Source of the DNA: Acanthamoeba lenticulata
Taxonomy: Eukaryota > Discosea > Longamoebia > Acanthamoebidae
Assembly: GCA_002179805.1 (NCBI GenBank)
Contig: NAVB01000584.1
Span: forward strand, 1-64,000
DNA: 64,000 nucleotides
Direction: 5' to 3'
Both the position numbers and the translations under genes were made by a program. Positions 1 to 10,833 of this stretch are shown piece by piece (position 1 is the stretch's first letter; each line of letters starts with the position of its first letter). Under the pieces are notes generated by a model. That model was not told where the DNA came from. It ran no database searches and was given only the letters and a program-made list of their open reading frames with translations.

Positions 1-2431
1 AAAACACACACACACACACACAAGAGTACAGATTCCTCTGCGCGGAGAACAAATGTACCTCAGACCACAGGCGCAAGACGTTACACACTCGCAACTGGAC
101 GGGGAGCTCTTCAGCGGTGAGGTGTGCCGGGACCTCAAAACGTTCCAGAAGCTTGGTGATAATCTGCTTCGGCGTGCAGAAAGAACGGTAGGTTGTGATG
201 AAGGTCTTTACCATGCGCATATCTAAGAGACACCCAGCCGAATAAATGTCAGCAACAATGAAAGAGTTGTTAACACCACAAAAGGGCTGCTACGACAAGT
301 GAACGGGTGGGTACCAGGTGCGGCGGGCGAGGTGAGCTTCTCGATGAGCTTGTTGAGAGAGGCAGCACGAAGTCGTCCCTGCTCGTTGAGAACGATGTTG
401 GCCGGGTTATCCGCAGGCTCGTTCCAAATATTGACGTTGGCCTCTTCGTTGCTCTCTGCAGACAGGCAACGTGAGCAGGAACATTGCAGCATGTTGGAGT
501 CAGTCTTTGGGATCCCGTGCATCACGTACTGTCGGTGCCGGCTTCCTCGCGGGCCGGAGGATCGGGCCGAGGTGGAAGAGAGACCTCCTCCAAAATTTTG
601 CGAGCCACGACCAGGTTCTCGTCGGGCACGACCGGCGACTTGGTCCCGAGGTTCGCCAGGCCCACTTGAGAGAGGTAGTCTGTGGTGGCGATGATCTGGA
701 CGATAGCCTCGCGCAGCTTCTCGTAGACGAGTGAAGACATGGGTGTGCGGTCCTTGTCCGAGAAAATGCTCTTGGTCTCCTCGATGTAGTTGGCCAGGGC
801 CGCCTTCAACGTATCTACGCCTTCAATGAATAGCTGGCGATAGTTGTCGTGGGCGAGGATGAGGTCGTCGTTGGCCGCCTCCAATACTGCCGCCGACAGT
901 TGGCTCACAGTGACTGCCGTGACCTTGGCCGCATTCACGATCTCCTCACCCTCGCCTGACTCGCGCAGCCAGAGTAGCTTGGTCGACGCCGCCACTGCTG
1001 CTCGCATGGCACCTGAACGTGTGTTCGTTTGGTGGGTAGTATGAGGAAAAGGAGGTTCGGCTTGTGTGCGACCTGAGGGAGAACGTACCAAGAATTTCCT
1101 GCTTGCGAACTGCAGGGACAAAGTTGTCGCCAACGATGGCGGCCTGAGCAGTGACTAGGTGCATGGTGGACTGCTTGACGGTGGTAACGGCGGCCTGCAG
1201 CTTCTTCTCGGCCTCGGGCAAATGCGAAAGGAGCTGCGGGGGACTGCCGTCCTTGATGCTCTCAATGGAGAGCAACAGAGCATCGCGTAGAGTACGCGTG
1301 GCCTGCAGGACCTGCTTGAACAAATCGCGCCCAGACAGCTCGATAGTGACAGCCTTGCAGCAGTTTACGAGGAACGAGGTCGAGCTGGCAACCGTGGCGG
1401 CCATGTTGACCAGCTCCACCAGCGAAGCGGGGGACTGATCGCGGGCGGTCTCGCGAAGCCGCTCCATGAAGTCTTCGTTGGCCTTGTTGAGGTTCTCTTG
1501 CGCGAGTACAAGCTGGTTGTTGAGCGTGTGGGTGCGTGCCGAGGCTTCGTCTTTCTTGGGCCGAGCCTCAGCGTGGCGCGAAGCGTACTTGGAAATGACG
1601 ATAAGCTGCTTGTTGGCACCAGCCAGCTTTTTGAAGACGGGAATCACCCGTAGCAGGAATGGGTCTGACGACTCAGAGAGCATTTCCGAGATAGAGTCTT
1701 CTCGTGCCAGCTTGGGCGGGTGTGGGGAACGCACGCCCGACGAGGGACTCGTCGAGAGGTTGATAAGAGCTTCACTGGAACCGAGTACGGTAGAGGTGGT
1801 TGCGAGCGAGGGGGCTGAGAGAGAGGAGGCAAGTGAGGATGGTGTCGAGGACGAGGGGCTGAGCGGGGGCGAGCGCTTCTTCTTGTCCTTGTCTTTGCTG
1901 GGTTGGCGCTGCAAGCCGAGGGAAAAGCGCTTCTGCTGGGCTTGATTCGGATTGTTGGGAATGAGAAATTTGTTCACCAGAGTCTTCTCGCTCATAGCCG
2001 CCGCCGGAGGGGATTCAGCAGAGGAGGGGAGAGATTCTTGCGGGGGCGGCGGAGAAGAACTTGGACTGCCCGCCTCGTCTGCGAAAGCAGGCTCTGGGGA
2101 GGCCGGTCTAGGATCCGTCCAATCTGGCACGGTGGAGCTCAAAGGAGATGGGAGATTGGGGGCAGAGGAGGCTTTGAGAGGAGAAGGGGAAGGATAAGGT
2201 GCGGCAGCAATGGGAGGCACTGCCGTGGTGACCTTGCGTGGAGGTCGACGGGGCTTGTCAAATTTGATGGGCGACCCGTTGCCTGCGCGAAAGAGGCGAT
2301 GTTTTACCAAATTAGCGAGATCAAGATTGAAGGGAAAAACACGATGTGCCAATTGTACAAATCTGAGCCGCCTTGTTCAGTTTCTAAGAGGGGCTTGGTA
2401 AAGTACCTGCATGACTAGGTCGAGAGTCCAT
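1..2431 (-). CDS. Ras guanine-nucleotide exchange factor (RasGEF), 5' part; REM domain cut by window edge
   Basis: Predicted activator of a Ras-type GTPase at the membrane. I read exons 2431-2407, 2282-1089, 1012-530, 455-315 and 222-59, joined in phase; the last donor at 58 opens an intron that leaves the window. The start is the ATG at 2431 (MDSRPSHAG), because the longer open frame above 2282 has no ATG and is interrupted by a clean GT-AG intron. The N-terminus is Pro/Ser-rich and basic. A long alpha-helical region follows (about 1700-540) that recalls vinculin/talin-type bundles, which is inference. The last two exons carry the RasGEF N-terminal (REM) signature: GRLRAASLNKLIEKLTS, then FITTYRSFC, then RVCNVLRLWSE. 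The catalytic CDC25 domain must lie beyond position 1. The REM assignment is strong; the target GTPase is unknown. Confidence 0.85.
4..22. repeat. (CA)n microsatellite in a RasGEF intron
   Basis: About nine CA units lie at the window edge. On the minus strand this is a TG run inside the intron that starts at 58. Confidence 0.9.
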
Positions 2432-2696
2432 TTTTTCCTGGTACACCAGCAAAGAGCTTCGTTCTTTCGTTAATTCGTGGCCTCTTCTTCCTCTTCAATA
2501 TAAATCTTCGCACAGCGGGTGCACAACTAATAATGAAGAGACCAACAGGTTTTTGCTTGGCCCAACTCGATAAAAATTAGCAAGTCATAAACCGGAAATG
2601 GGCTACTCGTGTTGTGCGCCAATACCCGCAGACGGGGTCGGGAACAAGGAAAGGTACAACAGCAGCAAAAACCTGTTCGCCCCCCCCCCTCTCCCG

Positions 2697-5600
2697 CTAC
2701 AGGAGCAGTGTCGCGTTTGTGTGCTCTCGCATAACTTTGTAGAGGTCTCGAATCTGGACAACAAGGCTCTGTAGTCGTTCGTCCACTTCCGCCAAAGAGA
2801 TGAACCTGCTGGTCCAGCCCATCAGCACAGCAGATGAGGACGATGCTGGGGAGGGGGCTGACCGATGCTCGTCTTGCAGTCGTTGCAGTGCTTCCAAAAT
2901 AGGCCGCAGCTCACAATTGGCTTGGAGAGCTTGATGCAGCATCTGAGCCTTCTTCAGGGAGATATCACGGTAGGTCCTGGCCCAAACCGAAGACTGCAGA
3001 CGCTCCGGGGATGCGGTACTGTGCTGACCTTCATCCTGGGCGTCCAGCACACGTCCAACAAGAGCTGCGCGCAGAAGTGGGGCCAACGTAGACGCACAGC
3101 TGATCGCCAACACATAAGCCGGCAGCGACGAGGCCTCATTGATCGCCGCTGCGGACAGCGAGATGGGTCAGCTGTTTGTGTGCTGGTGGTGAAGAGGATG
3201 GAAGTACTGCACTCACAACTCACCTTTGCGGAGGGACAAAGTGGCTTGCTTGGCTCGAATAGACACCGAGTCCCCCTGGAAGGTTTCTAGAGACAGTCTC
3301 GTGACTGGAGGCGAAGTGTCGTTAGTAGGCAGTCTGCAGTTGCTGCAAAGCGGGTACCTTTCTTGGACTCAGTCGTGTTGCCGTCCTCGTGCAATAGACC
3401 GTGCCGAAGGAGCCAGGGAAGAAGGTCCGCCAAGGGCATCTCTTGGCCGCTTGATAGCCCAGCGGGCTGAGGAGGTTGCAGCGTGAGCGAAAACAAAGTT
3501 CTATGCACACCTGGGGAAAGATGACTGTCATCGCCCACTCGAGCCTGGCGCACACCCGATTGTTAATTCGGCACGCGATGCAGCAAATGTAGGCAGAGCG
3601 GACGAACCTGAGTCTTTTGAGAACGTTTATGTTTGGTCTTGGTGCTGAAGGCCGGCGGGCAGAAGAGGTGAAACACGTCAAAGGTGCGGCTGAACAGCGA
3701 GAAGCACACACCACTTCCCGGGGCAGCGATGTCAGGTGGCGAGGTTGGCAGGGCAAACCGAGCGCAGAGGAGACCATCTATTGCGAAGGGTGCAAAAGAA
3801 GCGAGTGACAACGGGACCCGGACCGACCAAAAACCTCCCTGTACACGCTCCCCCTCTCCCAAGGTGAGCTGTCAAATCTGCATCAGACACTCACAGAGGT
3901 ACTAGCAAACCTGGGGCAGTTGGCCAATGGGAATTATGTGAGACTGGGTATCGACTGTATCACCTTGACCGAAGCTTCTCACGTATAGCACGACTGCGCC
4001 AGCACACGCGTCAAAAAGGGCAGTAACAAAGCACACACTATGCATTAGGTTCAGTTTACGTACAGCTCCAGTGCGACGGCGAGATATCCGTACGCGTGTG
4101 ATTAGTCAACGTCAACTTGGCCTGGAAGGAAAGTTAGACAGTGTCTATCAGAGGGCACGCACTAGAGAAGGAAGGGATACCACGATAGCATGGGCGCTTG
4201 CTGCTGGCGCGATGAACGTGTTAGGCTCGATGCTGACTTTGATGTCGCACTCGAGTCCGCAAGCTGAGGTTTGTATGAATAACAGCCTTGAGCAGGGTTA
4301 TGGCTGAAATCGTGTACCTCGATCGGGAGCAAAAGGGAGGACTGAACGAAATGGCTCCTCTTCTTTGGCCTTCCAGAAGGTGTGCTCTGAAGTGAGGTAG
4401 ATCGAGCTGTTGACGGCTGCAATCTCGCGGTTGAACTTCGCTTCCTCCTCATCAGCCCTTTGTTGTCGCTGCGAAAGGGCAGAGATATCCTACCAAGCAA
4501 CAGCGCTTAACATTCTTCAGAGCTGATCTAGCTCGCGGAGAGGTACCTGCAACAACTGTTTGACGCGCCCACTGCCGGTCCTAGACGCAAAGGAAATGAC
4601 GCCTTGCATCATTGCATCCAGGTCTCTGTGACGTAGGTGTTAGAGGTGCTTGCAATGGGTCCTTCCTTTGGCCTTTCCTTCAGGATCTGTACCGCAGGCT
4701 GGGCATCTCGAATTGGAAAAGTCTCCCGGCCAAGCTCAGGACAGTCAAACGGTACTGGCCAGATCAACTCAGTGAGCCCACCGCACAACAGGCAAAAGGA
4801 GTGAGGGGGAAGGTCACCTTGGCCGGTAAGTGGTGCGGGAGTCGTTTGTGAAGAAGCCCTCCAGCAGCGCCCAAAAGAGGAACCAGATCCATGCACCCGA
4901 TCGTGCCTTCAAGCGGGAAAGAGTGGGGAAAGAAGCTGAAAGGCATTCTTCTCCTCTGTACTGTTGCTGTTGACTGGATGTCAGTACAAGCGATATCACA
5001 CAACACAGGGTTGAGGCCCGTACTCGTGCTCTGACTGGCGACGTGTCCGCTGCTGTCTTCTTCCGCAGTCGCATCTTGCTCGAAGGTGGTCTCCCCTTCA
5101 TCCTGCGCAAGAAGCGAGGTGGCGAACAGCCTGCGCGACGAAACGAATAGGAAGTATTTTTCGGTGGTGTAGGACTGTGCGATGGGCATCGAGGTGTGAA
5201 ACTCGCGGCACTCGAGCTCCGAGTCTTCGTTCGCCATACAGACAAGAACTCGCCCTCTTCGCCTGGTATCAAGCAGGTTAGTAGTTGTGGGCGGCAGAGC
5301 CCTTCCCGTGATTGGCGTACCCGCTCACCACGAGCATGTCAGAGGCCGATGCGCCGATGCTGGCCACCGGCTCCTGGATTCAAGGAGAACAAACAGTTGA
5401 GCTCAAGCACGCGGGGGCAAAGAGAAAAGCAAGAGGGGAGGTGGAGGCGTACATTAATTTCGAACAACAGACGCGGTCGGGACGTAGAAGGCGTGGAGAT
5501 TGAGAGGGGCATGAAACGCACGGTGCCGTCGTCATCACCATGCACCACCATAGGCTGACTCAACAGCGTGGCCTCTGCTCCAAAGAGAGCAGTATAGAGC

Positions 5601-6755
5601 GACCTGCAAACACTATCGAGATGACGATGACGTCGGGATGGGAAAGAGGAGGCGGAGGATACCGACGAAGTCGCACGACAGCACCTCTCGGTTCGTTGCT
5701 TGTCATCTCTTCGTTTGCCGATTCGGGCGCTGTGGTGTACCATTTGTGCCAGTTTGAGGACTAGCTTTAATGGGGGAGGCGATGAATGGAAACTGTACCT
5801 ACGATAAGTATTGCTGACGTCTTCTTGCCTCGCAGTCGCGGGAAGGAGCACACGCGTTGCCCCCACTCTTGCCCATCCTCCTCGTCTACGAAGCTATCTT
5901 CCGTGGTTAGCTCCTTCCCGATGCTGTACAGCGCAACCCCGTTGGTGGGATTGCTATTGAGCACACCATACGGAGTGCTCATCACAAAATCTGTTCGGGG
6001 CTGGGGGCAGAGAGCATGAGGGCAGCGCACTGGAAAGTGCTACATCACCTTCTGTGCACGTACCAGCAGCCCGAGCAGGAAAGGAGCATGCACGACGTGG
6101 TCGATTCGAAGGAAAAGGTGGGCAGATGCTCGACTCGAGAAGAAGGGTTCAGGCTTGCGGTCCTTGAGCGGAATTGGTCGGTGCTCTAAGTCCGTACGAG
6201 CTTTCTTTCGAGGTCCTTCTGCCCCAGAACCCTTCGTCTTGCTCTTGGAGCTGAGCTTGGAGCCTTTGCCAAGCAGGGTTTGCGCCGCACTTGGCGGATT
6301 GACCCTGTGGTGCACCGAGCATGATGTAGATGAGACTCAAACTGTGAACTTGGCAAGTTGAGGCGCTCGGCACTACCTCGCACTTTGCGTGGGTAGGACA
6401 AAGTAGCGACGATTTGGTACAGGCAGCACCCACACACGCCCGCCAGAGGTGGCAATGACGATGGTCTGGCCGTCCATGCTGGCACTGAGGTGCACCACTT
6501 CAGTGCTGAACTGCCACGCATCCTGAAGAGTTCTCTTTGTAAGTGGGCGCAAGAGGAGGAAGAGAAGGGGGGGGGGGTTACCAGCAGCTCTCCCTCACAG
6601 AAGAAGTGGAGGGTGGCTGGCAGCAGGCGTGTAGCCACGACCGTGGGCGCTCCATTGGGCTGCACACAGCAGCACAGAAGCGGCTGGCGGCCGACCACGC
6701 GGGCCACTTGGGTGACCTTCCCCGCCCGGAGGAAGGGGGACTTTCGTGTGTCCAT
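2697..6755 (-). CDS. FAAP100: FAAP100 homologue (Fanconi anaemia core complex-associated protein 100)
   Basis: FAAP100 binds FANCB and FANCL in the catalytic module that ubiquitinates FANCD2/FANCI during crosslink repair. The gene is spread over about 14 short exons from the ATG at 6755 to the TAG at 2697. Landmarks in the same order as human FAAP100 (compared from memory) are: an N-terminal propeller-like part; LFGAEATLLSQP followed by GDDDGTVRF (human LFGADATLLQSP then a G/DGQL segment); GRVLVCM; the coiled coil GRVKQLLQDISALSQRQ and EIAAVNSSIYL; the beta-sandwich AKLTLTNHTRTDISPSHW and HIIPIGQLPQ; PLADLLPWLLRHGLL; and a C-terminal helix ending in hydrophobics (NATLLL, human PSLILL). Several joins are not resolved, notably just before LFGAEATLL near 5600-5790 and around 3500-3600. 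Two alternative family reads, APC4 and FANCB, fit less well. Confidence 0.82.
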
Positions 6756-6866
6756 CAGCAGCTAATCTTTGTATTTTTGCTAGAATAGATTCTGAGAAGG
6801 GAAAAACGGTTGCTGGGCGCAAGTTGGAGACGTACCGACAAAAACCTCACCTCACCGCACCACGCA

Positions 6867-8236
6867 ATGATGAAGCAAGAGTACACGATGGAGATTGACC
6901 CTTTGGCAGTTGCCGAAATGGAGCAAGCAAGCTTCTACTACAATCATGGCCATGGCGGTTCGTGGACCGGCGTGCACCTCAAGGAGGAGGCCTTGCGAGC
7001 AACACGCTGTATGCGCGAGCCAGAAGAGTGCACCACGAGCGTGGTGACCCTCCTTGTGCCGCCCCCTTTCTACGAGCCCCTCCAGCGCATCCGCCTACAG
7101 CTCAACAAAACGTTGCGCTGTGGTCCACATATCACGCTGTACTCCTCCCCGCCTGGTAGAGTTTGTGGTGGTCGCCTCCTCATGAGGAAGGACCACCGCC
7201 ACGCAGGGTGGACCCGTTCATGCCAGTGGATGGATTCGAGGATGCCGCCCAGCGCATCCGCACTCGGTTGGCTGGTGTGGAACCTTTCCAGCTTAGCCTC
7301 GAGCCCTTTGGCTACTTCAAGCAAAAGCACATTTACACCCTTTGGCTTCGTCCAGTCGATGAGGTCAGGCTCTCTCTCTCTGTCAATTCCCCATTCGGTG
7401 TCACGCGCACTCACCTTTGTTGAGGACAACAGCCAGCCGGTTCGTTGAAGCGTATGCAGGAGCACATCATGGACGCCCACCCCAGATACGACCGGGTTAC
7501 GCGCCTCTCTGGTGCGGGTTTCCGTCCGCACATGACCATTGCCAAGTTCCTGAGCAAGGTGGGCGGGCAATCTAACTTCACGCCGGCCTTAAAATCATCC
7601 ACCCTGGCTCACACCGCTTGAATAGGATGAAATGTGCCAGTGGGTGGACGAGAACCGGGATAGTTTGGCGGGGATCAGGTTTGAGGTCCGGGAGATCCAC
7701 ATCATGAACCGTCTCGGCCCTGATCCCTCGCAGTTCGAGGTGCGACACGTGGTCCCCCTCGGGGCGCAGCCCACCAAGCTCGCACCCTACTTTCCTGAGG
7801 TTCCGCTGCCGGCCGACTCGTACGCCTTTGTCGCACTTCCTTTTGGCGGGTTTTCTGGCCCATTGGATTGATGGTGTGACGATGTCGTGAATGCTGGTCT
7901 TTGCAGGCCGTGGCTCTGCCAAGCTCGGGTGGGCAAAGTGCCTGCGAAATGGACTGAGGCCTCTCTTGCCGAGGCCCTCCAGGAACGAGGCCTCCTCGTA
8001 CGTCCATTCTCCGCCATTTTCATTCCCCTCTCTTTCACCACACGATCGCCGAGGCTGAGGGCCGAATCGCGGAGCAGGTACGGAGGGTCGAGTTGAAGGA
8101 GCAGCACGGACGCAGAGAGGCTGTCATCGACTTTGTGAGCCGAGCAGAGAAGCGAAAAGCCATCGCCCTGTGCTCCGCCCGGCCGCTCATGGGCCCCGCG
8201 GGAGCGGGCCCACTCGCCCTTCAAAGCGTCTACTAA
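6867..8236 (+). CDS. 2H phosphoesterase (LigT/2'-5' RNA ligase-like) with a possible C-terminal RRM
   Basis: Predicted soluble phosphodiesterase of the 2H superfamily, which hydrolyses 2',3'-cyclic or 2'-5' phosphodiester ends of RNA or nucleotides. Both catalytic His-x-Thr motifs are visible: CGPHITLYSS around 7120-7145 and GFRPHMTIAKF around 7515-7550. They sit in two half-domains that also contain PFQLSLEPFGYFKQKHIYTL. Exons are separated by short introns; 7371-7430, 7559-7626 and 7847-7906 are clear, but the first join near 7156-7200 is uncertain. After the 2H part, the last two exons encode PAKWTEASLAEALQERGLL and later AVIDFVSRAEKRKAIALC, spaced like the helix and beta strands of an RRM; that is inference. 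The stop is TAA at 8234-8236. It is divergent from the FAAP100 gene, about 110 nt away. Confidence 0.75.
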
Positions 8237-8340
8237 CGCTCAAGCGCATAAAGAGAGGCAAAGGCTTGTGGTCGCAGCCGCACAGCACAAAATCGATTTA
8301 CTACAACAACAAACAACGCAACACAACACAACGCCGGCGG

Positions 8341-10560
8341 TCACTCGGTGCGCCACACGGCCAAGAACTGATCGTCGACGGTCCACAGCGTGCGCACCCC
8401 GACATAGAACTCGGGACCCACGCACATGCCCTTGAGGCTGTCGTTCCACTTGGTCTTGCGCTTCTTGCTCTTGTCCGTCGTCCCGTGGTAGGCATCCGTG
8501 GACGGACCCGACGCCGTGTAGCTCACGTCCTGTACTCCCCCCACAAAATTGGCGGCCATCAGCTTCTACAGGCGAGAATATGAAGAAAAATAAGATGAAG
8601 AGGAGGATGAAGGAGGAAAAGGCAACGACGTACTCGGGCGGACCAGAGCACCATGCGCTGTGAGGAGCCATAGGTGAAAATCGTGGTGCCGAGCTCGACG
8701 AGGCCGTCGGCGGGGAAGGCGAGGGCGCCGCTCATCTTGGCCGTCACGCCGACCAGGCGGCCTTCCTCGGTGCACTGGACGACCCAAACGCTGTCCTTGG
8801 TCGCCGCCCACACCCGTTTGAGTGGCGGCGACCCGGCCGGGGCCTCCTCCTCAGGGAAGCTCGAACGGCAAAGCCCCACGAGGGGCTTGTCCATCGCCAG
8901 GAATGACGCCGGCAGCAGCTGCACCTCTTTGCTCGTGCCGCTCCTCTGTGTGGTGGCGGTGGCTGGTGTCAGGAAGCTTCATGTGGTACCAAGTGGTGGA
9001 GGGCAGCCTGCGGGTACCGTGATGAAGAACGTGCGGATGCCCTTGGTGGTGCCGACCCAGAGATGCGACGCGCTAACGGCGAGCAGGCAGTTGATTCGCT
9101 CGCGGTCCTCTTCCTCCTCCTTCTCCTTCTCTTTCTCGGCCTCCTTTGGCTTCTTGGCCTTTGGCTTGGCTGGTCGTATCGAGTGCTCGCACACCACCGA
9201 CATCTATCCAAGTCCAGTTATTTATTTATTCATTCATGACTTAATTATGAATAAATAAATGACGAGAGGAGGTGAAGGACGTACGTCTTCGGCATCGTAG
9301 CCACGAATGATGCCCGCAGTGAAACCGCCCCACACGACTGACTGCTCCGGCGTGTGCGCGAGGCAGCGAAGGATCTCACGTCCCTTCTTCCCCTCTGGCA
9401 ACGACAGTTGCGTGTACGTCTGTCGTTGTGGCCAGCAGCAGTTCGCGAGAGGCGGACCAATCGCGCGCAAGCACGAGGGTGGGCACAATTTGAATAAAAA
9501 AGAAAAAGAGCGAAAAAGAGCGAAAAGAAGCGCGGTTAAGCGGGGAAGGAAGGGCCACCTTGAGGTCGAAGACGGCGGGTTCCTCGGCCTCAGCCATGGC
9601 CCACACGCGCTGCCCGACCTGGATGAGCTGTCGCACGCTCTGCTTCTCGCGTTCGTCCTTGACGCGGAATGACTGGTGCTTCTTCCACTTCTCGCTCCGC
9701 GTGTCCTTGAGGTGCTTGAGGTCAATCGTGTAGACGATGAGCTTGCCCCCGCGCTGGCCCACCCAGGCCTCGGCCTTTTCCATCTGCTCGAGGTAGGACA
9801 GGCCGGGCTTGTTGATCACCAGCAGCGACCGCTGGCCTTTCTTGTTCAGCTCGAGAGCGGCCACGACGCGCACGACGTGGCCGGCCTCCGGCTTTTCCAC
9901 ATGCAGGCTCCGCATTTCCCCTTCCACTCGCTGCGCGGACAACGACAACGATGATGATGATGATGACGAAGAGGAAGAGGAAGGCGACAATGGTGGCGTC
10001 GTGGGCGCCGTCCCGCCGTTGGAGGCCGGTGATGCGGTGGACGAGGACGAGGAGGAGGGGCAGGACGGATAAGGGTGCAAGTAGGTTTCGACGACGTAGG
10101 GCGCCTGGCTTACCAGGCCGAGCGTGCGCTCGCGGGCGCGCTGGGCGTCCAACTCGCGCCGCCGGGCACCCTTTTTCTTGAGCTCCTGCCATTCGCGCTT
10201 GGCCGCCTCCTCCTTGGCCGCTTGGCGCTGTTCCTCCTCACGTTTCTGCAGTTCTTCGGCGTGTGCCTTGCGCTTACGCTCTTCCTCCTCGGCGCGCCAC
10301 TGCTCGTATTTGACGCGCTCCTCCTCGCGTCGTCGCTGCTCTTCTTCTTCCCACTTTTTCACCGCGTCGGCATCGATGCCCAGCTTGGCACTCGCGCTGG
10401 CGATCTTGGTGTTGCCCGAGCTGGTCTTTTGTAGATGAGCCAAGATGACCAGCACGTAATCGTTCTTCTTGGTTCCGCGCACCGCCAGATTTTGTGTCTT
10501 GCAATAATTCTGCAAAATCTTGATGGGATAATCGTTCAACTTGGTCGGGTCCAATTCCAT
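8341..10560 (-). CDS. SAP-like / coiled-coil / beta-propeller protein, unrecognised
   Basis: I do not recognise this family. The start is the ATG at 10560 (MELDPTKLNDYPIK); the open frame reaches 10590 only through a GTG. Residues 1-45 resemble a SAP module (LQNYCKTQNLAVRGTKKNDY). A long Glu/Arg/Lys coiled coil follows (10360-10100) and then a poly-Ser linker. The C-terminal half looks like a WD40 or similar propeller: blades such as EILRCLAHTPEQSVVWGG, HLWVGTTKGIRTFF, RVWAATKDSVWVV and TLWTVDDQFLAVW. Five exons join in phase: to about 9562, 9400-9283, 9203-9020, 8980-8632 and 8574-8341. A basic/acidic KE-rich loop is inserted between blades (about 9110-9180). A nuclear or cytoskeletal scaffold is possible but not shown. 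Confidence 0.6.
9220..9260. repeat. AT-rich perfect inverted repeat in an intron
   Basis: Arms 9220-9233 (ATTTATTTATTCAT) and 9247-9260 are exact reverse complements of 14 nt, with a 13-nt spacer. They lie in the intron between the second and third exons of the SAP/propeller gene. A hairpin in the pre-mRNA would bring the splice sites together. Confidence 0.85.
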
Positions 10561-10833
10561 CTTGTGGTGCTGTTCTTTGAATGCTGGCACGTCTTGGAAG
10601 TGAGCCTTTTACGTCAGATGATCATGCACCCGCAACCAGTGCGTGGGACGAGACCAAGGAGAAAGAGCGCTGCGCGTCCTCCAACGCCAAGCAAAAATCA
10701 AAAGCAAACAAACAGAGAGCAGCTCCCACCAGACGCTAGTGTTACCGGCACCAAATGAAGGTATTTCTATATTTTTATAAAAATAGCCACAAATGACTGA
10801 CTTCCAATAATTACACAAAAAAATATCCCCATT
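10561..10833. other. Intergenic, tandem minus-strand genes
   Basis: Sequence between the alpha/beta hydrolase stop (10834) and the SAP/propeller ATG (10560). AT-rich near 10760-10830 (probable 3' end of the hydrolase gene). I see no small gene or RNA here. Confidence 0.5.

Noticed and set aside
946..2352. 468-codon minus frame beginning before the RasGEF start
   Set aside because: Its first codon is not ATG, and the first 20 or so codons are intron; splicing 2407 to 2282 from the ATG at 2431 gives a clean start. The body is kept as part of the RasGEF gene.
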